From assembly GCA_025201365.1 (NCBI GenBank), contig JAIXMF010000008.1, positions 372,001 through 436,000 of the forward strand: a stretch of 64,000 nt of DNA, written 5' to 3'. Made by a program: the position numbers and the translations under genes. This document shows positions 10,904 to 19,410 of the stretch, piece by piece. The notes beneath the pieces are model-generated. The model was given only the letters and a program-made list of their open reading frames with translations, did not search any database and was not told where the DNA came from. This DNA comes from Syncephalis plumigaleata. Taxonomy: Eukaryota; Zoopagomycota; Zoopagomycetes; Zoopagales; Piptocephalidaceae. Position 1 is the first letter of the stretch, and each line of letters begins with the position of its first letter.

Positions 10904-11063
10904 ACCGCGAAGAACGGATAAGCGAGAAATATACATGCTCACATTAGGCACTATTTATAGGAGGAAAATCCCAAGTTACTTTATTTAGTTCGATATTAAT
11001 AAAGAGAAAAGGGTAAAAGCAAAATATATATTCATGTATAATATTCTTCATATTAAAGTGTAA
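10904..11063 (-). repeat. Right inverted terminal repeat of the DIRS-like element
   Basis: The reverse complement of 1727-1909 over most of its length, including the mirrored TATA-type box, with differences near its outer tip (ATTCTTCATATTAAAGTGTAA against the left end). The outer boundary is set by the match to the internal complementary region and is good to a few bases. Confidence 0.85.
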
Positions 11064-12249
11064 ATAAATAAATTTACTCAATTGTTAACACCATTATTGC
11101 AATAGAAATGCCAATTGATATAGCATGATAATAATAACAATTCAGTATTTAGTAATGGATCCTATATTTATAGCGATAATTATCATCATCAATTCTATAA
11201 GGTAGATGATACAAGTGTACTAGTATAGTCGGATACTGCCATGTCATGTACTTACAAGTAGTAATAAACTAGAATGGTAGATAAATTATGATGATAATGC
11301 TTACGATTGATTGCATAGAGAGTAACGAGTGAACAAATAGAATACACGATAAACAATGTAATAAACAAGCAGTAACTAGTAGAATGACTGACTTGTCACG
11401 AACGAGCGAGGAATGAGCAAGGAAGGGTGCATGAACACGTATGCCAGTTTATTTGAAGAAGCAGTATATGCTTGTAGATAGATAGAGTATGGAGTTGGCA
11501 GTAAACAAGTAAAAATACATATAAAAGCATGACGTAATAGTGGCATACAAACAGATGACGGAAAAGAGTGGTAAAAGTAAAAGGTACATATTACAACGAG
11601 AGCAGTGAACGCTTAAACATTGATAAATAAGCAGGACAGTGATAGAAAACAAAGCACTAGAACGAACAATAAACAAGGCTTATTGGTATAGTAATAATAA
11701 CGATAAGTGAGCATGTAGATAAGTTAGAGGAAGAGGAAAACAAAGAGATAAATAAAAGTCATAGAGAGAGTATGGCAGAATAGTTGCTATTGGGAATGTG
11801 TATGTTAAAGTGAAAGAGGAAGTAAGTGGAATGTGAATGACACGAAGAAGACGTGTATTACTGAGAAAGTAAAAGAACTAGCTAGCATATAGTTAAGAGG
11901 AAGTAGACGTGTGTTGTTTACTGGCAAGTGGAATGCAGTTAAGAAGGCACTTACTGTTTAGTGGTAAGGGAATGACGGGGAAATACAGTTGACACGAATA
12001 AGACAGTATGTGAAAGAAGTCAACGACAAGTGGAATGTAGTCAAGACTAAGAAGACAGCATTGATAAAGAAATAAAGGAAAACAACAATGAAATGGATAC
12101 TTAGAAATGGATTAGTACATCATTAATGACAGTTAATAAAGTGTTAACAAACAGTTAAAAAGAAATTGCTAATGGAAGCATTAGTAAAACTATTATTTAT
12201 TCATAAAAACAAATGGCTAACTGCGCAAATTGGATGGAAAAAGCCTGTA
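11064..12249. other. Intergenic, nothing recognised
   Basis: An AT-rich stretch of 1.2 kb between the retroelement and the GPI-protein gene. Frames are short and carry no family signature. There is loose repetition of AAGTGGAATG-like words (about 11820-12035) without a clear unit. It would include the 3' untranslated part of the next gene. Confidence 0.5.
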
Positions 12250-13410
12250 CTATAGAAGATAAACAAATGCCGAACCTAGCAGGGCAAGCACAGCCATGAC
12301 TGATGTCGCATCATTTGATATGAGAAGCGCTGATTGACCAGCACCGGATATATCAATTTGACTTGCATTGATATTACGACGTGGCGACGAGGATGACGGC
12401 TGAATGGTGGAGCGTGGCGTAGTAGAAGCGGGTGCTTTGGTGGAGGAAGCATTGTTGTTACTAGCATTATTACTCTTGTCAGAGTTTACCGATTTATTAC
12501 GATCATTAGATGATGATGATGATTCCTCGGATGCTTTGGCTGCAGTCGGTTCTGGCGAGGCAGCATTAGACGATCCTTGTTCATTGATCATCGAATGAAT
12601 AATGTTGTTTAGATCAGGTTTACCCGTGGATGAGGATGATGATGCCGGCAATTTCTGTTCATTATTTGGCGACGATGATGACGATGATGACGATTGAGCT
12701 TTCGCCTTTTCTGTGGGTGTAGCCATTTGTTTACTAGCATGACTATTGTTATTATCGTTGTTATCAGGCTTGTTGCTACCATTGGTAGATGTGGTAGCCG
12801 GCGCTCGTTTCTCGTCTGCTTGTTTCGTTTCCTTACTAGCTTGCTTCTCATCTAGGTGTTGCTCCTCTTTGTTCGCTGGCTTGTCATGTTGATTTGTGGA
12901 TGAGCTGGATCCATTTGCGTTTCCTTCTGGCTTCATGGGTGTTGCGCCAGTATTGCCATTTGGTTTCTTATTTGCATCGTTATTGACCGTGTGCTCCATC
13001 GGGATTTCCTTCTTTTCACGACCACCATCCATGATAGCGTGAATAACAGGCTTAGGCTCGGACGACGACGCTGCTGCTGCTGATGATGAGGATGCCTCGT
13101 TCGGTTTTGATTCCTTTGATGGCTTATTATTATTATTATTATTATTATTATTGTGAGCAAACACTTTTTCCAAATGATCAGGTATCGTCACCGTGATTTC
13201 ACCCGTGACACTGCTACCTACTGGCATGTATAATCCTTCAATATCAATGGCTCCTAAGGGACCGGCAACGACCGATTTACCCTGCGATTGGTTACTAGGG
13301 GTTTCCTTGGCGGCATTGGATGCCACGGTAGAACTGGCAGCTAGTGTCACACTAGCTAAACTACTCAAGAGCAGTGCCGCTATCAAAGGACGAAGCATGG
13401 ATGACATCAT
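12250..13410 (-). CDS. Secreted GPI-anchored Ser/Asn-rich low-complexity protein
   Basis: A single exon of 386 codons. Residues 1-24 form a clean signal peptide (MLRPLIAALLLSSLASVTLA core, cleavage near AASS). A short ordered part follows (GPLGAIDIEGLYMPVGSSVTG, then EITVTIPDHLEK at roughly 55-85). The bulk is low-complexity: a run of nine Asn near 88-96, many Ser runs, and KEETK/ADEK charged repeats. The C-terminus has a Gly/Ala omega-type site (SGAGQS) and a hydrophobic tail ending LALLGSAFVYLL with no charged residues, as in GPI-anchor signals. Such proteins coat fungal walls or membranes. I do not recognise a family, and a function beyond surface display cannot be given. The homopolymer codons are likely to vary between strains. 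Confidence 0.85.
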   Translation of the reverse strand: MMSSMLRPLIAALLLSSLASVTLAASSTVASNAAKETPSNQSQGKSVVAGPLGAIDIEGLYMPVGSSVTGEITVTIPDHLEKVFAHNNNNNNNNNKPSKESKPNEASSSSAAAASSSEPKPVIHAIMDGGREKKEIPMEHTVNNDANKKPNGNTGATPMKPEGNANGSSSSTNQHDKPANKEEQHLDEKQASKETKQADEKRAPATTSTNGSNKPDNNDNNNSHASKQMATPTEKAKAQSSSSSSSSPNNEQKLPASSSSSTGKPDLNNIIHSMINEQGSSNAASPEPTAAKASEESSSSSNDRNKSVNSDKSNNASNNNASSTKAPASTTPRSTIQPSSSSPRRNINASQIDISGAGQSALLISNDATSVMAVLALLGSAFVYLL

Positions 13411-13862
13411 ATTAGTAATAATAGTGAACGGTTAAATAAAATGATGATAATAGAGTGAACACGTAAAAGAGATGGTTGCACTAATGGCCTTATCCTTGTT
13501 GTTGCTAAGCTTGAAAGAGAGAGAGCGAGAGAAACAAAAATAGTGGAATAATACTAGTGATGTAATAAAACTAATCAAGAACGTTGACACGTACACTCTT
13601 ACATTTATACATGAATGCCAATGATATTCTTAGATACATTAAAAGCAACAAATAAACAAACGAACACACTAACAAATGGTGTAATGTAGGATTTATTAAG
13701 AATAGACATGACATGAAATGATTATACGATGAATTACTACAATAATAATAATGGCGAATTGGTTGATTGCTTGCTTAATTGACTAACAAATTAATTACCA
13801 AGGAAACTGTAATAGCCTGGTAGTCAATTAAAACATTTTCTCTCTTTCTCTCTCAAGTAAAC
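13411..13862. other. Intergenic, upstream of the GPI-protein gene
   Basis: It holds the promoter side of the GPI-protein gene. There is a GAGAGAGAGCGAGAGAAAC purine tract at about 13515-13535 about 110 bp upstream of the start codon. At its right end lies the CT-rich target duplication of the LINE fragment. Nothing else is recognisable. Confidence 0.5.
13825..13862 (+). repeat. Flanking duplication of the LINE fragment, left copy (right copy 14657-14692)
   Basis: The last 16 bases, TCTCTCTCAAGTAAAC, are identical in both copies. Upstream of them CAATTAAAACATTTTCTC resembles CAATAAAAACATTATTTC in the right copy, with small differences. It is best read as a target-site duplication of about 36-38 bp that has diverged in its CT microsatellite. 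Confidence 0.7.
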
Positions 13863-14632
13863 TCGGGAACAGGAAGCTCATAATTCCTCAGAACATCAAA
13901 GAGAGATTCATGGAAGCAGGCGAACAACCTCCTTTTAAATGGCAAGACGCTATCCACAAACTACTCATTGTTAACGCACAACCAATCGAGTCGTTTACCG
14001 CTAATCTCAGTAGGAAGTCAATCCAATCGTTAAAAGCTACCCATCACTCAACTATCGATCCATCGGTAGATCCCAAGCAATTATGGAAACGGATAGCTAA
14101 TCCAGCAATCTCACCAAAACTCCAATCCTTCATGTGGCTGCTCAACAACAAAGGAATTTGGAGCGGTGCGAAGGTGTCCAAGTGGGCTAACGCTATTGTT
14201 CCTTGTACACGTTGTCAACATCCCAATGAAACTCTAGAGCATTCATTTTGGTCGTGTCCTCCGGTTCAGCAGTTTTGGACAAACATACTAGCACGATTAT
14301 CAATTATTCCGTCAGCAGATTTCAATTGGAAGTCAATCGTCACACTTTCTTACATCCTACACTCGGGCAAAGCCAGTATTACTAACCATATATCTATCAT
14401 TAGCGCGCTGTGGGCCATACACAGCACTCGTATAGCCAGCATCTACAATGACAAACCGTCTGATCACCAACATATATTCAACTCATGGTCCTATACATTA
14501 CAGAATATTATACGAGCAAAATATCGCACAGCGTTAACGCTTTCGTCTACTTCGACATTTCGTCACAAGTGGCAATGGTTATGCGATGCCTTAAATGTAA
14601 ATTTTCACTCCCCATTATCGACTGATGGATAA
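13863..14632 (+). pseudogene. LINE ORF2 C-terminal fragment (zf-RVT zinc-binding region)
   Basis: The fragment shows the domain that follows the reverse transcriptase in plant- and fungal-type LINEs: LWKRIANPAISPKLQSFMWLL, then CTRCQHPNETLEHSFWSCPPVQQFW, a CxxC...H...C zinc-binding motif. The Trp-rich tail (FRHKWQWLCDALNVNF) ends at a stop at 14630-14632. No reverse transcriptase, endonuclease or ORF1 is left. An ATG at 13910 is probably not a real start. It is dead as a mobile unit, though its frame is still open, so it is either young or by chance unbroken. Confidence 0.8.
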
Positions 14633-14676
14633 AATTTGTTAATTTTCTTTATTGGTCAATAAAAACATTATTTCTC
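13863..14676 (+). mobile_element. 5'-truncated LINE (non-LTR retrotransposon) insertion
   Basis: Only the last 240 or so codons of a LINE ORF2 are present, ending in a short 3' region and bounded by an imperfect direct duplication. The open frame runs left into the junction without a start of its own, as expected of a 5'-truncated reverse-transcribed copy. The 3' tail is AATAAAAACATTATTTC followed by CT repeats rather than a long A run. It lies between the GPI-protein and proline dehydrogenase genes and hits neither. Confidence 0.8.
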
Positions 14677-14753
14677 TCTCTCTCAAGTAAACAAACAAAC
14701 AAAGAAAGTAAGAAAGAAAGAAACAAGCTAGAAAGCTTTCCTTCTATTGCTAT

Positions 14754-16997
14754 TTACACTTGACGTAAACCGAACCATCGACGCCAACCTAGACGTTCGC
14801 GTAATATATGAATAATGGCGTTACGATCCTCGCCTGGCATGCCCGCGTCAATATCGACCTCCATCTCCTCTGGCGTGGATGCTATTTCATTCGGTGTTAC
14901 AAACATGGCTCCATTCTCCTCCGCCCTCCTTAATAGATACGGCACGACCTCTTGCACTGGCCCGTACGGCACGTATTTGGCCGATTGATAGCCTTGTTCA
15001 AGAATGCGCGTCATAATCAACTCACCCATACCGAGTAGTTGTGCGAAATGAATACGCTGCCTCAACGACTGCTGTCCCGCCTCGTTCGCCTTTCGTTGCT
15101 GGTCAAGCCTCTCCATAAGCTTCATTGCCCGCGCCACCGATCGATTGTTATGGGTGGCCACCACGACATGAGCTGAGCCTTGGTTTGCCTGTTCAATGGC
15201 CATGGCCGCGCCGATATCATAGGATCGATCGGTGTCCGGCTTGCTCGGCCAGATGGCGTTCGTTTGATTGTGCTTATGCGCGTATCGTTGCTCCGTAGAC
15301 ACATAAGCACCGCGTACCAATTTGCCCGCCCAGTGATATCCGTTGCGCTCGGCCATCACCATGTCCTCGACTAGATTCTTCAGTCCTTGACGTAAATACA
15401 ACTGGTAAGTGTCATAGATTTGCGGTGGTGTCGCATCATCTCGTTGATTATACTTGCGCGCCACTTGACGTGCCATATAAGCAATGGCAGGTTGCAAGTA
15501 ACTTTGTTCCGCGTCAATCATTAAGCGTACCGATGTCTCACCCGCTTCATGTGCAATTGACGCTTCGCACAACCGTTCTAAACGAGCAAGCGCTTCTAAC
15601 ATTTCCGCTTGCGTGTCAGGATGCAAGCAACAATAAATCTCGTTTTGATCCACTTTATCCGGCAATGTATTACGCGTCATATTTTGGCATTTTTCCGTTT
15701 CATCCGGTATTAAACGGATCTGACCATTGCGCAATCGTTCACTATTGAATAGTTGCACGTAATCCACCCAGTCGATACGTCCTCGTTTCCTCGTGTCAAG
15801 TTGATGGAATATCGTTTTCAATTGTCGTTCTGTTTCATTGGCACTCATCGGTATGCCTGATTCCGTTTTCGTAGATAGATACGGCCAGGCTAAGGCAATA
15901 AAGTCTGATTCATCAATTGTGTGCTTTTCCAATTGCTCTCTCAAGTGTTTTACGTTCATTTCATTTGGATTTACTGGTGGATTCAATATTTTTGTTTGTT
16001 GCTCTTTTTGCTGCTGCTGCTGCGGCTCTTGTTGTTGTTGTTGTTGTTGCTCTATATTTTGTCGTCCAGTCAATTCGTCAAATTCACGTCGTGCATTACG
16101 TAATGCCACGCTCCATTGTTCAAATATCTCTGGATCCGATGCAAGTGCCGTGCATTTCACGGCGAAAAAGGTGCCTGGTGCCGCTTTGCCTGCACGTATA
16201 CCACGCTCAATCAACGACATCACATGGTCGGCACGCGTTGCTTGTCCCTCGCGGTTATTTCGCCAATAGGTGGTGGATTCGCCTCTTGCCGCTGCCGCCG
16301 CATCCTCGGTCATGTTGCGTGTGGCCTCACTAATATCCGCTTCAATCGATAGGTCAAGTATGCCGCTGATATTTTGACGGTGCATACGTGTCAGCAGTGG
16401 CAGCGTCTCCTCGACCGTTTCGCCACCACAAAATTGACGGAATGCCGTTTCACGCACGGCAAATCGTACCGGAAGATTCAGTAGTGGCATGTTCTCCGCC
16501 AGGTTGATCACCTTGGAAGCGAGCGTTACTAACTGGGGATAGGCGCACACTTCGTAGATAAGCAGCGAGCGAAGTAACGACAACGTTGAACGATCCTCGA
16601 ATGTTCGTCGTATCAACGCGAGGTTAGCATCCAAACGAGGCCCCCACTTTTGGTTGTCATGACTCGCTCCCTCCGCCATAACGTTTGACCTACTGGAAAA
16701 CAAAGGCTCCGGGTCTAGCAGGATGATAGCCGTACCAATACCGAGTGCACTAAACAAAACGGCACTCGACATATACGACGATTGACGATGCTGATGGTTT
16801 GACTGTCGTTGCCGTTGCTGTACTATTGATGAATCGGCTTCTTTTGTCGTTGCCGTTGCCCTTGTTGTATATAAACTACGATAGGTACCGAGTCGTAAAC
16901 GGTTGGTTCTTAACGAGGTTGTAGCAATCGACCAACGCACCGAGCCTTCCCCAATACGACGTCCACTTGAAGTAAGCGCGCGCGCGAGTATATTCAT
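14754..16997 (-). CDS. PUT1: Proline dehydrogenase (proline oxidase), mitochondrial, with an EF-hand-like insert
   Basis: A FAD enzyme of the inner mitochondrial membrane that oxidises proline to pyrroline-5-carboxylate, the first step of proline use. It is a single exon of 747 codons. The first 50 or so residues are Arg/Ser/Thr-rich with no acid cluster (presequence). Family blocks: LPVRFAVRETAFRQFCGGE, IEADISE, YNQRDDATPPQIYDTYQLYL, KLVRGAYVSTEQRYA near 560, VATHNNRSVARAMKLM, QLLGMGE and KYVPYGPVQEVVPYLLRRAEENG. The protein is longer than yeast Put1 because of two inserts: a Gln run at about 320-340, and at about 388-410 an EF-hand-like helix-loop-helix (FHQLDTRKRGRIDWVDYVQLF) with several calcium ligands replaced by Arg. 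The active-site barrel looks intact. Put1 function is firm; calcium binding is doubtful. Confidence 0.93.
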   Translation of the reverse strand: MNILARALTSSGRRIGEGSVRWSIATTSLRTNRLRLGTYRSLYTTRATATTKEADSSIVQQRQRQSNHQHRQSSYMSSAVLFSALGIGTAIILLDPEPLFSSRSNVMAEGASHDNQKWGPRLDANLALIRRTFEDRSTLSLLRSLLIYEVCAYPQLVTLASKVINLAENMPLLNLPVRFAVRETAFRQFCGGETVEETLPLLTRMHRQNISGILDLSIEADISEATRNMTEDAAAAARGESTTYWRNNREGQATRADHVMSLIERGIRAGKAAPGTFFAVKCTALASDPEIFEQWSVALRNARREFDELTGRQNIEQQQQQQQEPQQQQQKEQQTKILNPPVNPNEMNVKHLREQLEKHTIDESDFIALAWPYLSTKTESGIPMSANETERQLKTIFHQLDTRKRGRIDWVDYVQLFNSERLRNGQIRLIPDETEKCQNMTRNTLPDKVDQNEIYCCLHPDTQAEMLEALARLERLCEASIAHEAGETSVRLMIDAEQSYLQPAIAYMARQVARKYNQRDDATPPQIYDTYQLYLRQGLKNLVEDMVMAERNGYHWAGKLVRGAYVSTEQRYAHKHNQTNAIWPSKPDTDRSYDIGAAMAIEQANQGSAHVVVATHNNRSVARAMKLMERLDQQRKANEAGQQSLRQRIHFAQLLGMGELIMTRILEQGYQSAKYVPYGPVQEVVPYLLRRAEENGAMFVTPNEIASTPEEMEVDIDAGMPGEDRNAIIHILRERLGWRRWFGLRQV

Positions 16998-19274
16998 ATA
17001 GGTAAGCGTTGAAAAATAAGTCGCTATAGATAAACCGACTGAGAGTAGCTTGCAATAAGAGCTAAAAAGAAAGATACAAGCGTATGTTTGTGTGTGTACG
17101 TTTGCGTGCGAAGAATAGAAAAGGTGCGGTTGCTTATAATAATAAAATTACCAACTTCATTTGTCATTGACAACGTAGTTGGGGTGACGAACACGGAAGA
17201 GTGTGATCCGTCTGATGCGATTGGGGTGACACATGATGTCGTTTAAGATGGTCAGTATTGAAAATGGCATCGTCATCACCACCAACATCCACATTTAACC
17301 TGTGCGCCTTCCTATTTGGGCTTATGATAAATGTGGCTCTATTCCACCTTTAAATGGCGATACCTATTTCTTTCCCTTTTCCAATGCTTAGTTTCTTGTC
17401 TCTGCCTAAAGTATACTACAGTAGCGGCTTCAGTTTTCATTTGTCTCATAAAAGTAAAACCATGCTTGTTACGACTATCTTGGATGATGATTATTGACAT
17501 GCAAGTATCTAATGCTTTATTCCATGCTGAGTTGATTGTCATGTATTACTTAATATCTGTGTTTATTCGAGTATGTATCGTGAATACGGCAATGTAAGCT
17601 TCGTATCATTTAATACCATTGTAACTTTGCTGCAATGGTATAATGCTGCTTATAGCTCAGCAACAAACAGATAAAGTGACAAAGGATGGTGGTATAATGC
17701 TGGGTATTGCTAGTAATTGTACTAGTAGGATTCAGTATGTGCTACACGAGTCTATGAGCAATTGGGGAGACTGTTGATAGAGTAAACTGCATGTGTATGT
17801 AAATGAATGAATGGATTGATTAGATCATCAAGTATGCTGGTTTATACAGCGTAATTAATAATGACAATAGATCATATTAATTGGATGAATGTCGTATCAC
17901 ATTATAGATACCATCAAACATATTCATGTCCATATGGTTGTAGGATCATTCGATGACATGTCATGATGCATTGCAATCAGTATCGATCATGTCAATTGAC
18001 AATGGAATGAGCAATGATAGATTACATACAAATGAACATGTCATGCAGATGTCATGACAATGAATGACATTTGTATGGATGTGACAATCAAGTCAGAATA
18101 ATAATTACTTGCACGCTCTATTATTGAAAGCTATCGTGTATTGTTCGTAATTCGCACGTATTTCTATGCTAAAAGAGCATAATATCGGCTATTCAACTTG
18201 GTTTGCCATCACTGTCCAACTAGGCAGACATGCCTCCTATTCTTACCTATTCACTTCTTAATCAACTTAATCGAACAACCGACTATCCTCACCACACATG
18301 CATGTAATACGCATAACAATCCGAGCATAGCATAATGTCTAGTGTTAGTAAAATGTGCGACTAAGGAGTTAAAACAAGTGAAGATGGAAATGAGTACTTT
18401 TATTGGCCGGGAAGAATGATGTCGAACAAATAAGTGGATGTAAACGAGCTACATCAGTTCTCAGCCTAATGATAGTTGCATTCGATAATTCCAAGCAAAT
18501 AAACACTCCCTCCTTCGGCAAATGCTCATATTCCCCAGCTTGCTTACATTGGACTGACCAATCCGACCACATTGAAAGCAACGAACATCATGAAACACTC
18601 GTACATTGTTGTATGCTTGCATTTGTGTCATATATCGCAGCTGCCGGTTACTTCATTCCTCGTTAGATGGTTGGCTATTCTATTCATTTAGCCAGGTTTC
18701 TATTCAAAAATGAAATGGCTCTAACACGCTCTGTTGAATTGACCTGTTTTACTCGAACTGAGGTTGGCTGCTTAACCATTGACCAGCAAATACCCGCCCA
18801 GATCCCTTATGTGGGGTTGGTAAAACGTATGGACAAAAGCCATGGTGCTGGGACCTTCCGGTTTTCTTCTTACAAAACAGGTTTATCCGAATACCAGTCC
18901 TGCTACCTTTGGACAATGACGACCTCTATCACACCATCACCAAAGTAATCCCAATGCGAATGTTTCTCTCTAAAGATAACAGGTAAAAGAGAAATGGGAG
19001 TGGCGAGTATGGAGGAAATGGTGGATAGCAACATAGGATTAGGTTACAAGGTCCTGTGAAAAAGGTTCCAGGTGAAGGAAATAAGGAGGGAAGGCCTCGT
19101 AGAGTTAAAGCAATGCAAGGAAATGTGTAATACAGCGTTATAATATCATTCCATGTCGTTACAACATAGCATCACGTGGAGTAGATGCTTAGGGGAATTA
19201 CTCGCGTGTATAATGAATGACACCACGATAGCCATCATCATGCTTTCCACCTGAATATTTAGCATCATCTCGGC
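16998..19274. other. Intergenic between proline dehydrogenase and the micro-exon gene
   Basis: A 2.3-kb stretch of AT-rich DNA. It includes the proline dehydrogenase promoter, one copy (17871-17972) of a roughly 105-bp repeat, and a 10-bp perfect inverted repeat CATACAAATG / CATTTGTATG at about 18026-18078 with dyad-like TCATGCAGATGTCATGA inside. Open frames at 17331-17597, 18403-18666 and 18667-18948 have no family traits and I reject them. Two TGGTATAATGCTG words lie at about 17636 and 17690. Confidence 0.5.
17871..17972 (+). repeat. Roughly 105-bp dispersed repeat, copy 1 (copy 2 at 22039-22153)
   Basis: From ATCATATTAATTGGATGAAT to CATGTCATGATGCATT the segment matches 22039-22153 in the same orientation, with scattered substitutions and an extra 13 or so bases (CTTTATTGACACG) in the second copy. 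The two copies flank the micro-exon gene about 1.4 kb upstream and about 1.1 kb downstream. No coding potential or terminal inverted repeat was seen. Confidence 0.75.
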
Positions 19275-19281
19275 TATAAAT
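19275..19281 (+). promoter_or_regulatory. TATA box of the micro-exon peptide gene
   Basis: TATAAAT lies 130 bp before the start codon, followed by a CT-rich leader (CTCTACTCTACTCTCT at about 19331-19352). This arrangement, a strict TATA box and a pyrimidine-rich leader, is typical of highly or conditionally expressed fungal genes. The same GCTATAAAT core stands before the UDP-glycosyltransferase gene at 23051. Confidence 0.65.
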
Positions 19282-19410
19282 CAAGCACTTTTGACACACT
19301 CATCTTGCCATCTTCATACCCACTCTTCTACTCTACTCTACTCTCTCTACTCTACTTTCTACTCTCGTTCTAGTCAGCTGAGCTATCCATTCCACTAGGC
19401 CAATATTAAC

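Larger units (their letters stand above)
1727..11063 (+). mobile_element. DIRS-like tyrosine-recombinase retrotransposon, interrupted by a Ty3/Gypsy element
   Basis: This is a fossil element of the DIRS order. The ends are inverted: 1727-1909 is the reverse complement of about 10904-11063. An internal complementary region at 10763-10882 joins the complements of the two outer ends, a layout specific to DIRS elements. The coding part is read left to right: a Gln-rich Gag-like frame, a reverse transcriptase/RNase H frame with a methyltransferase-like tail, and a tyrosine recombinase, in overlapping frames as the family uses. A complete LTR element (2022-7149) sits in its left coding part, so as it stands it is broken by one large insertion; the rest looks largely whole. 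Without the insertion it would be about 4.2 kb, near the usual size for the order. It is older than the LTR element inside it. Confidence 0.88.

Noticed and set aside
13910-14632. A host gene of 240 codons
   Set aside because: The zinc-binding LINE ORF2 tail and flanking duplication show a truncated mobile element.
17331-18948. Three open frames as small genes
   Set aside because: No motif, no coding bias by eye and no fitting splice sites; they fit chance in AT-rich DNA.
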